This document shows positions 1 to 11,655 of a DNA stretch of 64,000 nucleotides, in pieces. Each line of letters begins with the position of its first letter. Positions within the stretch are counted from its first letter, which is position 1. Both the position numbers and the translations under genes were made by a program. The notes beneath the pieces are model-generated. The model searched no databases. It worked only from the letters and a program-made list of their open reading frames with translations, and was not told the DNA's origin. Source of the stretch: Adiantum capillus-veneris (Eukaryota; Streptophyta; Polypodiopsida; Polypodiales; Pteridaceae); NCBI GenBank assembly GCA_014529385.2, contig CM043949.1, positions 112,344,477 through 112,408,476 on the forward strand, read 5' to 3'.

Positions 1-1609
1 TAATTACCAACTTCACGTCTAGTCTTTAAGAAAAGGCTACTTAAGCGGCATTAAAAGCCTTCTACACACCAAGAATTTAAATAACTTGGCCGGGTAGAGC
101 TGTAGACTGTCGGCATAAGACTTGCAACAAAAAAGAGCAATAGAAATTTCTAAGAGCAATGGTATAATAAAATTTCTAAGAGCAATGGTATAATAAAATA
201 ATGACATAAGCCTCAAAAGGGTTTGAGCTCAACCCTTGCTAGATCTTGCACTTAGCTGAAACCAAAGCACCTACAATTTGAATCACTATCATCTTTCCTA
301 TGAACCAAAGCACCTACAGTCTAAACCGCTAGCATCTTTCGTGCGGACACAACACCAACTGTGCTCAGGGATTTCATTAACGTAATCACGAGCGTGTGAT
401 TACATCAATAACTCTAGTATTTACACAAGAAAATCATGTGATCATACGTTAATTGTTAACGTGACTTTGATTATGACCTGCAAAAACCCATAAATCCGGT
501 TAGCCTCCAAGGGTTTTATTTTTCCCTACGAGGCCCGCGGGAATTTTTCATTTTACCGACAGGCCTGCCGAGTATTGCACAAGCCCGACGGGCTCGCCGG
601 GAAAATGAAAAATCCCGGTGGGAGTAATTATATATAGTAAATAATGTGCTAACTGCGGTCTTTTAGCTAGGAAAATCCTTGGGGACTGTATCCAAGTGCC
701 GGGTTTAGTCATCTCCTTGTGAATTGACCTAAGTTTACAGAGACACAGGTCCTTATTTTGGGTTGAACTTGGTTCTTAAGTCGGTAACCACTTCTAAAAA
801 AAATTAATTTGTTTACCGACATAAAGGTACAAAACCAAAACAACTGAAAACTTATAGATTCATGCTCATTGCGAAGAAGCCATTGGTCCAAATGAGGGCT
901 GTAATTGGTTTTAGAAGATGAGCATATGTAAATGGCGAGTCGATAGTCAAGGGTCGGATGTCCTATACTAGTGTACTGGACATATAAAGATCCTTGAAGT
1001 CTTGCATTTTTTACCATCATAGATTTGAGTTGATTTACACTTGTCACTCCACAATATAAGAGCTATAATCCTTAATTGGGTTAAAATAGCTTTTATATAT
1101 TGAATTGGTTGCATGGGGGGGCTACAATCCTTCATTGGGTACAAGTAGTCCTCAATTGAGTGATTATATTGAAGATTTATTTGTGTTAGTTCATGCATTG
1201 GTTTATACGGATAGTGCATTATATATTACGATAGATTATTGTGCATGAAATGACCAATCATATATTTTATTGCTTTTGTTTGCTTTTTGTAATTGAAATT
1301 AGATGTGTCTTATTATTTGCAAATCAAAGTGGACATATAAATAATCATTATAACAATAATTGCATTGAGAGATTCATAGCATTGTTGTAGTTATTATGCC
1401 GTGCATACACTGTATTGCAATGTGTATGTTTGCTCACAATATAGGTGATTGATATGTGGATTGACTAGCGTGCATTGAAAATCTCATATTGTGCATCATG
1501 GTTACTTTCATATTGAATGGTTTTTAAATTTTAATATATATTGAAAATAAGAAAATGTTTCAAAAACTGAACATCTGGTTCTTTTGTCTTTAGTTTTAAT
1601 TTAAAAGCA
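1..1609. other. Non-coding flank upstream of the hAT remnant
   Basis: AT-rich sequence with only short spurious reading frames in all six frames. Apart from the inverted repeat listed separately I see no gene, RNA or promoter. It may hold the 5' untranslated or terminal part of the hAT element that begins to code at 1610, but I could not find a terminal inverted repeat. Confidence 0.5.
534..622. repeat. Imperfect inverted repeat (hairpin)
   Basis: The left arm (534-562, containing GAATTTTTCATTTTACC) is closely matched by the reverse complement of the right arm (about 591-622, containing GGAAAATGAAAAATCCC). The sequence between the arms is GC-rich and also partly self-complementary. The block is much richer in G+C than its surroundings. 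It could be a small foldback or MITE-like element, or the terminus of a larger one. Confidence 0.5.
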
Positions 1610-1753
1610 ATGGAGCAAAATGTGGGCACAAGTGGTACGAAGAAGCCAAAGAATAAAAAATCTCATGGCAAAGAGTGGGATTATCCTCATAACATATGTG
1701 GCCGATATATGGAGTGGCAATGTAAATTTTGTCACACAACAAATCAAGCGGTA
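1610..1753 (+). pseudogene. hAT transposase, N-terminal BED zinc-finger exon (split)
   Basis: An open frame from ATG at 1610 encodes a short lysine-rich leader and then W-x-C-K-F-C-H, the first half of a BED-type zinc finger, which is the usual N-terminal DNA-binding module of plant hAT transposases. The frame is cut after the codons for NQA by the LTR element that starts at 1754. The other half of the finger and the rest of the transposase resume at 7349. The piece is therefore a disrupted gene end, not a separate gene. Confidence 0.7.
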
Positions 1754-1908
1754 TGTAAGACAAGGGGAAACTAGGGTTCGAGAGTCCACCACCCAACCAC
1801 CCTTTTAATAGGCAAGCCCCTGGCCCTTTTCCCTAGTTGGACTCCCCGTTCCACACCACCTAGCCTAGCCCTTCCCTTGTCTTGTCCGGCCTTGCCGGTG
1901 TCCTGACA
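1754..1908 (-). repeat. 3' LTR of the 5.6-kb element
   Basis: 155 bp. It aligns without gaps to 7194-7348 and I count seven substitutions. It starts TG and ends CA in either reading direction. Confidence 0.88.
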
Positions 1909-1925
1909 TTACTCCCCCCTTAAGA
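1909..1925 (-). other. Polypurine tract
   Basis: On the minus strand this is an A/G run, AAGGGGGGAG, directly before the 3' LTR. That is the expected site of plus-strand priming. Confidence 0.7.
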
Positions 1926-4900
1926 AGAGTTTTCATCCTCAAAAACAAAAGTGGGAAGGTTCTTCTTAAGAACACTAATGTTCTCTCAAGTGGCATCCTT
2001 CATGGATCCAGCTATTTGGTTGACCGAAACACGGTTCCGCAGGAGGTTCAATGAAACCAAGAGTAACACCTTGATTTTCCACATTGTTGTCCATTTGTAA
2101 CCATCTAGTGTGTAGACTCCATTTAGAATGCACATGAGCATACTAAACGAGTTATCACGACAAAGATATACCTGAAAATGTACCGCTTTTCACTTTCTGT
2201 GAAGTAACTTTCTGACCTACATCATCAGTCAAGTGTAAGTCCTTGACTTGTTCTCAAATTGCATCAGTAAACAACCCCACCCTAACGAGTGTCAAGGTTG
2301 AGAACCTGACTTATACATGAAGAGACTACCGAGTCGCAACATGCATTAACTGATAGTAAGTAAACTCCAAGAAGAGCAATAAATTCTTACTAATTCGATC
2401 GCTTAGTGCTAACGTACGCACTTTGCTTATCCTTTAGCACAAGATTACTCCTTGTAATCTGCCTATCCCCTTGGATAACTGACAGTACTGAGGTGTGTTT
2501 TCCTCACGGTTTACAGACAGTCGTCCCAAATGAGTGGTAAACGGGGAATCATAGTAGTGTATAACATTGGTGAGAAATCAACAATGTCCAAAATAACCAA
2601 CGCGGTTAACTTGAAAAAATCCACAAACACCCAAACCGAGCCATGACCTCTATTGGTGATTAGTAGACCCAAAAGTAATCTCCTAGAGATATTGCACTTA
2701 GAGTGCAAAATGCTTCATAAGCAACAACTTAAGGAATATGCATGCCGTTCCAAATCATCTTTTGCTAAACATTAGGGCCCATAACACCTAGTGTGCATGC
2801 ATTTAGCAAAAACAAACCCGAACATGTATATCCATAATGATCCTTGCCAATACTTATGTCAAATGTGATGCGCCTATCACGCATTAAAAAAGAATGTAAA
2901 TAGTTCTGAAAAGAAACTAAATACTTTTAGTTGTAATGTTTTGCAAGCCTTGCTGAAACCTCTGAATCACAATAGAAGGTGAAACATTGATCACTTTGAG
3001 GTATAGACAATGAAACTTTTTCATTAACAACTTATAGCCTTGCTATATGTATAAACAACCATCTGTAATGTTGTTTAGCAATAGTTGTAGCTGAACAAGT
3101 CATTGTAAGTATCCAACAATTTTTGGCCATTGAAATTTCTCCTGATACGTCGTGTTGAAAATGGTCTAGAAAATAGATTTGACTAGCACTTAGGGACTTT
3201 GTCGTGAGACATATTTGAAATAGGGGGCACCAGTGTCAGTCCCAGAGACTCATATTCGCCACATGTGCAACATGTCTCAACTAAGGATGTCTAAAAAAAG
3301 AACATCCTACAAGTCAAGATGTACTTGTGTGTGGAGGTAGCTCTAAACACTCTACGACAAGAGTGAGAGGGACCCTCATTCATTGCTCCACACTGACTAA
3401 ACGGAACTCCTTGAGTTCTTAGACCATGTTGTATCCCCTGTGACAACATGTGCCAAATCAAATCCTACAAGTGGATTCATAACAGCATAAGGCAGAAAGA
3501 TAGATTGGACACTTGGCCCAAAATACTTTGTGCCGACATGCCCTTGGTATGGCTCTGTAACATTCAAGCGTACTTATACATCTTGAAAAACCAAGCAAAG
3601 CATACTAAAAATGGAATAACACCAAATCAATAGATGTGTACCTAGAGATTTGAATGTAATGTTCACTTACCCGTATTCAAATGGAGAGGAGCACCTCCCC
3701 TACCTGAAAAACCAAAGACCATTGCACTGGGAACCCTGGGTGTTACCTTTGCAATCCAAGCCCTTGGATTAGAATCTACGTAGTCAAACGCCTTGGTAAG
3801 ACCCATTGTAGAACTGCGCAACTAGCAGGTAACGGTAACCAACCTAGTTAACCGTGTACAGAATGATGAGAATCAACTTAAAAAGTTGAATTTGTCTGCT
3901 ACCCCATGGTAGATTACTGGCTTCTTTCCTTGAAAATAGAACTGGGATAGATCAAACTATGATCCTCAATGCCTATGGGGAGATGTAGCAATCACCCGCC
4001 GGTTCTTACCCCAAAACAGTATGTCCATAGGCAATCTGTAGTGCTATAGAGGGAGCCGGATATCCACACAAGTGAGATGGCTAGCTCTTATGGACAGCCA
4101 TGCTGTCTCAATTTATTGGTGCGTCTATACTCCATGGTAAAGATCAGTTGATGGGAGTTTAAGTTTATCTAAAACTCAACTCGAGCACCGCACTGAAAAC
4201 ATGTAGTGAAAAATGATACTCTAAACATCCGTAATGGCAGGACTCTTCCTTGTCAATGAATGTCAATGTGTACTCCACTGGGTAGAGCTGTTCGATCTTG
4301 AGAACAATCATCCAAGGAATACCAACAATTGTGTCTTACCCTAGATTTAACAATAGATCTTAGCCAGCGTGTGTGGCTCCTAGCCCTCATGGAAATTAGT
4401 GTTCAATCATCAAACTGATGAAGACTAATTTGGATGGCATCTTGCCCAATTTCTAGTTGAGAGTTAGAGCACCTTGGCTTAAGCTGACTCACTAGCGAAA
4501 ATTTCATTATTCTTAGAGAGAGAAAAGAAAGAGAGATAAGAAGAGCATGCTGGGCTGAGGAACTTTCCTTAAATTCCTAGAGTGTGCCCAATTTGTGTGT
4601 TACGCATCTATATGCATGACTTGTAGCTTATCCTATAAGCATTCCACAGTTTTTTGGTATCACTCTCTCACCAAGAGAGGGTAGAAAACACAAACACATC
4701 TTGACCTACCTACCATGCAGGGGTCGTGATTGTATGAGAATGACTTAGCATTGGCACTTTTCCTAGGAAGGAAGTCCAAATTTTAGGTTCCTTTTAGTGT
4801 TTTTGTGTGTTGACAACAACCAACAAGCATGTTAAACAATCCAAAACTTACCTTGCCCTTGACAAAGTGTCTGGTGTGAGAGCAGAAGCATGTTTCATGA

Positions 4901-5940
4901 GGCGGTAGAATGGATCCACCTAGCCCGTGGCAAAAGTGATGGCCTCCAACGTGAGAACCAAAACCATTAGTGCCTTGCACAGTCTAAACTGGTAGGGATT
5001 CTGTGAGGTGATATTCCCTATTTTGCCAGTTTTGTCAAACTTGTGTGCCACTGCCCTCGATGCCAAGTCATTGGGCAGTACCTTGGTGCTTCATGTAAAA
5101 TTGTCGAAGCACATTGCTTTGCACAAAATAAATAGTTTCCAATCAAAGATGTAAACATGAAAAAATAAGAATAACGTAAAATTGGCTAACCTGGTCGTTG
5201 CTGTCACCAATTGCCCCAATATTCCGTGGAAGAAAACTTGCTTAAAAATGGCGCATAGCCATATTTGCTGCAAGAGTGGGAGCTGTCGTATGTACAAATA
5301 CGTCCCTTGTATCATATACGCCCGTCTATCATGGAATGAAATAACATACAAGCATATTGTCAAGTATGTCCCACGTTTGTATGCTCATAGCATAGGTTGA
5401 ATGTGGGAAGTCGCAATGCAAGATGCATAAATAAAAGCCGTGCTTCACAGAAGAAGTTATGGAGTTCCCGAGAGCTCATAGCTAAAGGATATTTATGCTA
5501 ACAAACACATGTCATAGCAAAAGAAAGTCGACCGTGTCGATCATTCACAAAAAATAGACCTTGTCTACTTGTAGCTCTGCTAGAAAACGGAATTATATGT
5601 GCAAAGTATGTGCATCTCGTACATACTTGAGTCATGAATGATATCCACGATTCATTGTAGATGCCCATTGCATACCATAGTTATCACGCACATGTGCAAT
5701 AACCAAATACCAACTGCGTACCTCGTGAAGTACACCTGCCAATGAAATGGCCGTTGTAATAATCGAATAAGTTGGAATCAAGGTTCATAGATGTTGGACT
5801 TTGTGCTGCCAAGGGCCTTGCCCGATTTGCAAGCAAATTGGAAGCTTGTGATCAACTTCAATGCTCTAGTGGTGTTACACAAACCATACCCATGAATGTC
5901 TCTGGCGAGCCTTGCTCTCGTGGAATCCCATTGGATGAAT

Positions 5941-6695
5941 TCATGCCGGCACGCTTTGGACGGTCGTACAAGTACACTTACAAAGCGTCAAGATGAAAAA
6001 ATAAAAGAAGTTACTTGGATTCTTGTCTTCTGGATTCCATTCATGCCAACAGTAGGCCTTCCTTTCAGCTAGAAATTGAGCTGTCAAAGAACCCTTCATA
6101 GAATCGGGAACTGCTACATGATTTTTCATACATGCTTTGCAAGCATCTTTTTGGAGCTTGGTACTTGGTGCTACTTCCTGTCGTCAAGCAAAGCTTCCAA
6201 ATTTGCCAATTCTAATCGTCGCCATGCTTCTACCTTGAATACCTTTGAGCTATCACTTCGGTCGTCAGCACATGCACCGTCCATGCCATGCCATGCATGC
6301 ATGCCATCGGTGATTGCTTGTTGAATCCCAAGTCCAATCTACACATGAAAAGGCTGGCGGTCGTGCTCGTGTGCAAGGATGTGTTCCTTGAACATCTCGA
6401 GGCTTGCAACCATGTTGAAAATGTCAACACTGCTTGCATCAAGAACCCTTGAAATTTTGTCATAGTCATAATTATTGTCCCATCTTGTCTTATTGCGGTC
6501 GTGGCGTTTTGCCAGTTGAAGCTCAAGCCTTCCCACAGCCAAGACGTTCTTGGAGGCCTTGTTGAAATTCTGCAAAAACGGCCTTGACGGCTTCATGGGG
6601 TAGGCGAAGGCCGTGCTCAAAGCTGAGATGTGCAGGCCTTTGTTATTGTGGGATGGGCCCCTTGGGTGGCCCCTTGGGCACCCTAGGGCGTCCAA
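5941..6695 (-). other. Coding-like segments of unknown origin inside the LTR element
   Basis: The minus strand holds several short open segments with gene-like codon use that do not resemble retroelement proteins. One at 6339-6695 encodes a charged helical stretch containing LAKRHDRNKTRWDNN and DKISRVLDAS. One around 6175-6245 contains WRRLELANLEALLDDR. One at 6015-6190 contains SMKGSLTAQFLAERKAYCWH. Candidate splice signals lie between them (for example AG before 6245 and GT after the 6015 segment). They may be exons of a host gene captured by the element. I do not recognise the protein, and the splice calls are inference. Confidence 0.3.
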
Positions 6696-7018
6696 AGTAA
6701 AAAAATTGAAACATGTGAACTAACCCTCACCATACAGAGATGGCGGCCAATGAATACGCAGCAAAGGAAGAAGCGTTCATCTCGGGCGCTACGGCCCCTC
6801 TCGGCCCTGCATGCAGAAGCAAAAAGAGATGAGCATGTTGAGCCGCTCCTCCCCGGTGCCGTGCTTGTTGCAAACTGCACAGGTCGCCATGGCCACCTTG
6901 TCCTTCGCAAGCGGCCGCTCCCACGGCTCGCTCCCACGGCTCTGTATATGTTGAGCCGCTCCTCCCTGGGAAAGGGTTCTTACCCATGCCCTGGCGGCTG
7001 TCGAGTGCCTACCATGGG

Positions 7019-7021
<3 letters not shown>

Positions 7022-7113
<92 letters not shown>
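7022..7113. repeat. (GA)n microsatellite
   Basis: An uninterrupted GA run of about 92 bp within the 5' part of the 5.6-kb element. It creates false Ser-Leu and Arg-Glu reading frames on both strands. Confidence 0.97.
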
Positions 7114-7116
<3 letters not shown>

Positions 7117-7181
7117 AACATGCAAGCCTTGACAAGGCATGCCAAGTTCCCCCTTCCTCCATAGCCCCCTCCTCCACCGAG

Positions 7182-7192
7182 CTCTGATACCA
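7182..7192 (-). other. Primer binding site (initiator Met tRNA type)
   Basis: The minus strand reads TGGTATCAGAG, one base inside the 5' LTR. This is the usual plant retrotransposon primer site and fixes the direction of the element. Confidence 0.85.
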
Positions 7193-7193
7193 G

Positions 7194-7348
7194 TGTAAGA
7201 CAAGGGGAAACTAGGGTTCGAGAGTCCACCACCCAACCACCCTTTTAATAGGCAAGCCCCTGGCCCTTTGCCCTAGTTGGACTCCGTGTTCCACACCGCC
7301 TAGCCCAGCCCTACCCTTGTCTTTTCCGGCCTTGCCGGTGTCCTGACA
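7194..7348 (-). repeat. 5' LTR of the 5.6-kb element
   Basis: 155 bp, the partner of 1754-1908. On the right it is followed by CGGTG, matching CGGTA before the left LTR. Confidence 0.88.
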
Positions 7349-9364
7349 CGGTGCACCGCGTATTAGGAACCATTTTTTGGGTAGCGTTAAAAAGAGTTGT
7401 AAGAAATGTGAACATCCTCAGGCACCTGCAGTTGCAAAGCGTTTGAGAGAAGAGCTCGCCAAAAAGGGTGGCAAGAGACAACAGATATATAGCTCCGAGG
7501 CTTTGAGTCAAGAGTTCTCAGAGCCAACTATTAACTCTGTAGATCCTATAGTGACGCCAACTAACCTTGGAGAACAACCTACACAGGGAGAGGAAATTCT
7601 AGGCAGTGTTCCTTTTAAACATCACAATGAAGGTGGACTTAATCAAATGCGTCAAAAATCATTACATCAAAGCTTTCGAGTGCAGTCTCTAGAAGAAGCA
7701 CAAACTGCACTTGCTGAAGCAATATTATTTACTGGAAGTGTTTTGGTCATGGTAGGCAACAATCATTGGAAGGCTGCTTGGAAGAAAATCATTGAGTTTG
7801 GCCCATGATTTTCAGCTCCTTCTTATCACACGATACGAAATGTTTTCTTGGACAAATGTTACATCAAAGTCAAAAAGCGTGTTGGCAAAATAATACTTGA
7901 GAATATTTTTCTTTCAGGATATACGATTGTGAGTGATGGCTGGTCAAATGTTCAAATAAGACCGTTGATCAATCTAATGTTGGTTTGTCCAAGGGGAGAA
8001 ACGTTTATAAAGGCGATTGATAATTCTGGTGCAATTAAAAGTGGCAAATACATTTTGGAGGTCTTGATTAATGTAACTAAATAAATTGGTGTTGAACATG
8101 TCGTTGAAGTAGTCATGGGCAACGCAAAGAATTGTAAAAACACCAATAATTTAATAAAGAAGTGCTTTCCACACATTTTTGCCAATGGTTGTAATACGCA
8201 CAGTTTAAACTTGGTGCTGAAAGATTGGTACACTAACAAAGAAACCACATGGTTCGCCAAAATAATTGATACAGAGTGTCAAGTTGTGAAATTTATTTTG
8301 AAACGACAAAGAGTACTCGATTTGCATAGGATCCACATATCAGTGATGTTGAAGCTTCCTGCTGAAACTCGGTTCTGCACACACTTTTATACCTTGGTAT
8401 CACTTCTCCGCAATAAATGCACTGTGATTGACACATTCAATTGTGCGGCCTTTGATGAATGGCAGCTTGAGCAGAAAGAAAAAGTGAAAGATAAAATTAC
8501 ATGTCTACATGGCAATGTAAACAAGTCTGCTTGGTGGAGGAGTGTAATGGATGCATACCATGTAATGATGCCGGTTATGTTCGCAATCCGCAATCTTGAT
8601 CAAAGGGTGCCAAACTTGGGCAAAGTGTGGATGACATGGTGGTCAGTCCAACAAAGTCTTGAAAATCCCAAATACCTGAAAGATCTATAGTAGAGAAGGA
8701 GTGGCGACTACCATTCTCTGGTAAACAGTGAAAATTTTTGGCCAAGTACTTTTATGCAAGGTGGAAGAGTGCTCATAGTCCACTCCATAGTGTTTCTTAC
8801 ATGCTCGATCCAGAGTAATGGAGTTTAGATCTAATGTCTATTACAGAGGTGGTAAGCGATTTCTATCACGTGGTCAACACGTTCTACTCCAACGTTCAAG
8901 ACCGAATTGATTGCATCAAAGAAATGAGTGCATTTAGATTAAAAGAAGGTCCTTTTGCAAATGATTTTGTACAGGTAATGGCAAAAGAGCAACCTACATG
9001 GAAGTGGTCGATGATGAATGATGGAGAGCATTACTCTACCTTACGTCCCCTTGCAATGAAAGTACTGGCATAATGTGCAGCAAACTCAAGTTCACAGAGA
9101 AATTGGAGTATGTACAAGTATGTTTATAGCACTATTCGCAATAGACTATTAGCAGACATAGCGAAAAAATTAGTGTATATGTTTTGCAACGAAAAGATAT
9201 TGAATCACATTAAAAGTGGTGGCTATGAGGAGGAAATGCCAACCTAGTTGTATGATTGTCAAAACGAAGACGAAGAAGAGTTCAATGTTGGTGTATCCCA
9301 ATGCACTATAGACGAAATAGAAGAGAATTTGATAATAGATGTGGAGGTTGAAATACAAGGATAA
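7349..9364 (+). pseudogene. hAT-family transposase, main part (DUF659 and dimerisation end), decayed
   Basis: This continues the gene broken at 1753. After the target site the frame shows the end of the BED finger (KKSCKKCEHPQAPAV). It is followed by the DUF659/RNase H-like core at 7840-8260, with SDGWSNVQIRPLIN, IKAIDNSG and CNTHSLNLVLKD. Next is the segment ETRFCTHFYTL, typical of this family. Near 9085-9170 is a C-terminal stretch with RNWSMYKYVYSTIRNRL, the hAT dimerisation motif. There is a frame change near 7370-7380 and stop codons at about 7806, 8082, 8688, 9071 and 9244. The transposase is dead and appears old. A functional protein would excise and reinsert its own element through terminal inverted repeats. 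Confidence 0.85.
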
Positions 9365-9772
9365 CCACAACACTTAGACTTAGAACCAGATAACAACTTT
9401 ACAGATTCAATATAGCTTGAGAGTAGAATGAAGATGTGTCAAAAACCACTGTAAAAGACCTTGTATTCAAATGTGTTTTGATCATATACAATGCTCCATA
9501 TTTTGCGATTATACATAGTTTGTTGATCTCAATTGTGTTGCTTTAAAGTAGCATCTTGTTCACCAAACAATTTCTAATTTTGCTAGGGGTATATTGGCGA
9601 TCTTGCTTGAATTTATACTCATTTTCCATACCAAACATAATATATATTCCTTGTGGCATATCTTTGTGAATAGATTGCACATTGGCTACTATTTTGTATT
9701 AAACAAATAAGACAAACGAAGTGATAATACTGACCGCATGTCAATGTATAATATCCACTCCATCCATCAAAA
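9365..9772. other. Sequence downstream of hAT, no gene seen
   Basis: AT-rich, with no reading frame that resembles a known protein. It presumably contains the 3' non-coding end of the hAT element, but no terminal repeat could be paired with the left side. Confidence 0.4.
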
Positions 9773-10701
9773 TTATTGTAGAAAACTGGACATTGCGAAG
9801 AAGAGGATGCATCTGAAGTAGACGAGGGGACCAAATCTGGATGCAGGACAAGGTGGCTGATGTGTGTCCCTTGTACAGATGTTGGATTCACTCACTGTGT
9901 CAGATTTTGAATGTCCTGGCTTAAGTGGTGGATGCTTTTCTGCATCCGGACTTGTGAGAGTTGGGGTATCTAGGTAGCTATAGAAAGCTGTGTTATTTTT
10001 GAAACTTTCTTTGCCAATTGTGTCATGTAAATATCCTTCTCTCTTTAACTGTAGGTCGGTGCCTTCCACTATCAATGCCAGCTCATCTCGGGTGAATTGT
10101 GTCAGTGAAACAAATCTCCCTTATATCATGAGTGGCAACAATTGTCTCCTTTGACGAAAAGTCTATTGGTTGTTGTTGCACAAAGTGAACCTATAACATT
10201 GGTGCCTTCCACTATCAATGCTAGCTCATCTCGGGTGAAAGTGACACAACTCTCCCTTATATCATGAGTGGCAACAGTTGTCTCCTTTGATGAAAAGTCT
10301 ATTGGTCGTTGTTGCACAAAGTGAAAATATAACATTTTTGCAAAATGTAGCACACAATCTGCATTGTGCATGGGATAGCCATAAACTTCCTAGTAAATCC
10401 TCTCAATGTTTTCTTTGATTGCATCATGGTTGCACTTCAGAGCCTTCCACCTTCCTTTCTTGATCTCTGCATCCTCAAATGGCCATATTGTCTTGATCAT
10501 GTCCTTTGTCACTTCTTAGTGATCTCTTTCCATTCCATATGGTTTAGATTTGCCCATTTTGAGAGTCGTCAAGCAGTGCACATCACTTGTTGTGCCGACA
10601 TACCGTGTACTAGAGATTTCATGCGCTAAAATGCATTAACAGCCACTCGTTGTTGATCATCGAGCATTGATGATGTGCCAATATCTTGTTCTTCATCGGC
10701 C
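9773..10701 (-). pseudogene. Broken coding remnants, unidentified
   Basis: Reading leftward, an ATG at 10701 opens a segment starting MADEEQDIGTSSMLDDQQRV. It is followed by frame-shifted pieces around 10370-10560 (containing MEWKEITKK and, in another frame, KTIWPFEDAEIKKGRW). Then come two tandem copies of a stretch containing FVQQRPIDFSSKETTVATHD, ending in a frame with SFKNNTAFYSYLDTPTLTSP. The segments read like one protein with several frameshifts and stops. I do not recognise it. It lies just downstream of the kinase-like fragment on the same strand, so both may come from one source gene. Confidence 0.35.
10058..10338. repeat. Tandem duplication, ~143-bp unit, two copies
   Basis: GGTGCCTTCCACTATCAATG starts both 10058 and 10201. 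The two copies differ by a handful of substitutions and a short indel. The duplication lies inside the unidentified minus-strand coding remnant and repeats part of its protein. Confidence 0.85.
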
Positions 10702-11020
10702 ATTTTCTCTTGAAGCTTCAATCAATATAGAGACAAATATTCAATATCATTGGCAAATATATATTCTCACGATTGAACAGTCTCACACATGCACAAGATA
10801 GCAACTTCACGTCCACTACATTAGACATTAGAAAACTAAATCAAACCACAACTAATACGACTAATTGAACCACAGGGCAAATTTGAAATACCAACACAAC
10901 ACGACAAATTTGAAATGACTAAAGATAATTGACTCAATTAGGTGAACCACTTCAAACTAGATAATACATTTCAATAAAGAATAGAATACCCTGGACAAGA
11001 CATGTAGCTCATAAAAATTT

Positions 11021-11655
11021 TTAGATCGGATAAAATGATGGTGCAAGTCCAACAAGGGGACATTGGACAGGGTTAGGGTTTATCTTTGATTTTTCTTTGA
11101 AAAATATCAACACATCAGAAGCATTTCTTCTTTGCTCCCACTCTTTTAACTTCATCCAACAATCTACTTTAATTCGAATAGCCCTTATAACATCTTCGTC
11201 CGAATGGTGAAAAAATTCTTCTGGAAAATAAACTTTTCTGACTGCACTCCAAAAATCTGTCAGCATGTCGAATAGATAGCCCAATGCATAAATGTCACTC
11301 GCTTTTGTGTATGCATCTGTACACCATGGATTGTATAGTTTTGGAGAAATCCACGGTCGTTTAGCCATCTCGACATCCCCTGCTCTCTGTGCCTTCAAAA
11401 CAGTATAGTCCGACTGTGCGCTTGGATGCAGATAATTAATTGCTGCACGCTCAGCTATCATTCTAAGCATCATCCACCAATCAATGATGCCGACACTGGG
11501 TTTATTTTTGTGAGTAAAGTCCAACATTATATTGAACGGGTGTAGGTCACTGTGCACTATCTCGGTCAAGTGGGCGACCGCAACACCATCAATTAAGGCG
11601 TGACAAATGGTTGGCATCTGCTCGATCACTACTTTGATCCGTGCCGTGTCTATCT
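11021..11655 (-). pseudogene. Protein kinase-like C-lobe fragment
   Basis: The frame encodes the second half of a protein-kinase fold. It has a catalytic-loop-like HSDLHPFNIMLD (HxDLxxxN present), GIIDWW in place of the usual DFG, then RPWISPK with a downstream SDIYALGYLFDMLTD, matching the APE-to-helix-F region. The ATP-binding lobe (glycine loop and VAIK lysine) is absent, because a stop codon at about 11653-11655 lies just upstream. With DFG altered to DWW and no N-lobe, it cannot be a normal kinase as it stands. An upstream exon beyond 11655 is possible but not seen. It lies upstream of the remnants at 9773-10701 on the same strand. Confidence 0.6.

Larger units (their letters stand above)
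1754..7348 (-). mobile_element. LTR retrotransposon without polyprotein (LARD-like), inserted in hAT
   Basis: The 5,595-bp element is bounded by 155-bp direct repeats that begin TGTAAGAC and end TCCTGACA. A primer site TGGTATCAGAG (initiator-Met type) lies on the minus strand at 7182-7192, one base from the right LTR. A G-rich polypurine tract on the minus strand abuts the left LTR (1909-1925). The element therefore reads right to left. The flanking bases CGGTA (1749-1753) and CGGTG (7349-7353) are an imperfect 5-bp target duplication inside the hAT gene. No gag, protease, RT or integrase is visible, so it would need enzymes supplied in trans. Confidence 0.85.

Noticed and set aside
5091-5363. 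A 90-codon minus-strand frame inside the 5.6-kb element as gag
   Set aside because: It has no gag or zinc-knuckle features and is hydrophobic in a way typical of AT-rich non-coding sequence.
6789-7236. Long minus- and plus-strand frames rich in Ser-Leu or Arg-Glu repeats
   Set aside because: They are translations of the (GA)n microsatellite and have no other protein features. The same holds for similar frames at 17273-17606, 44508-44984, 47208-47537 and 63162-63359.
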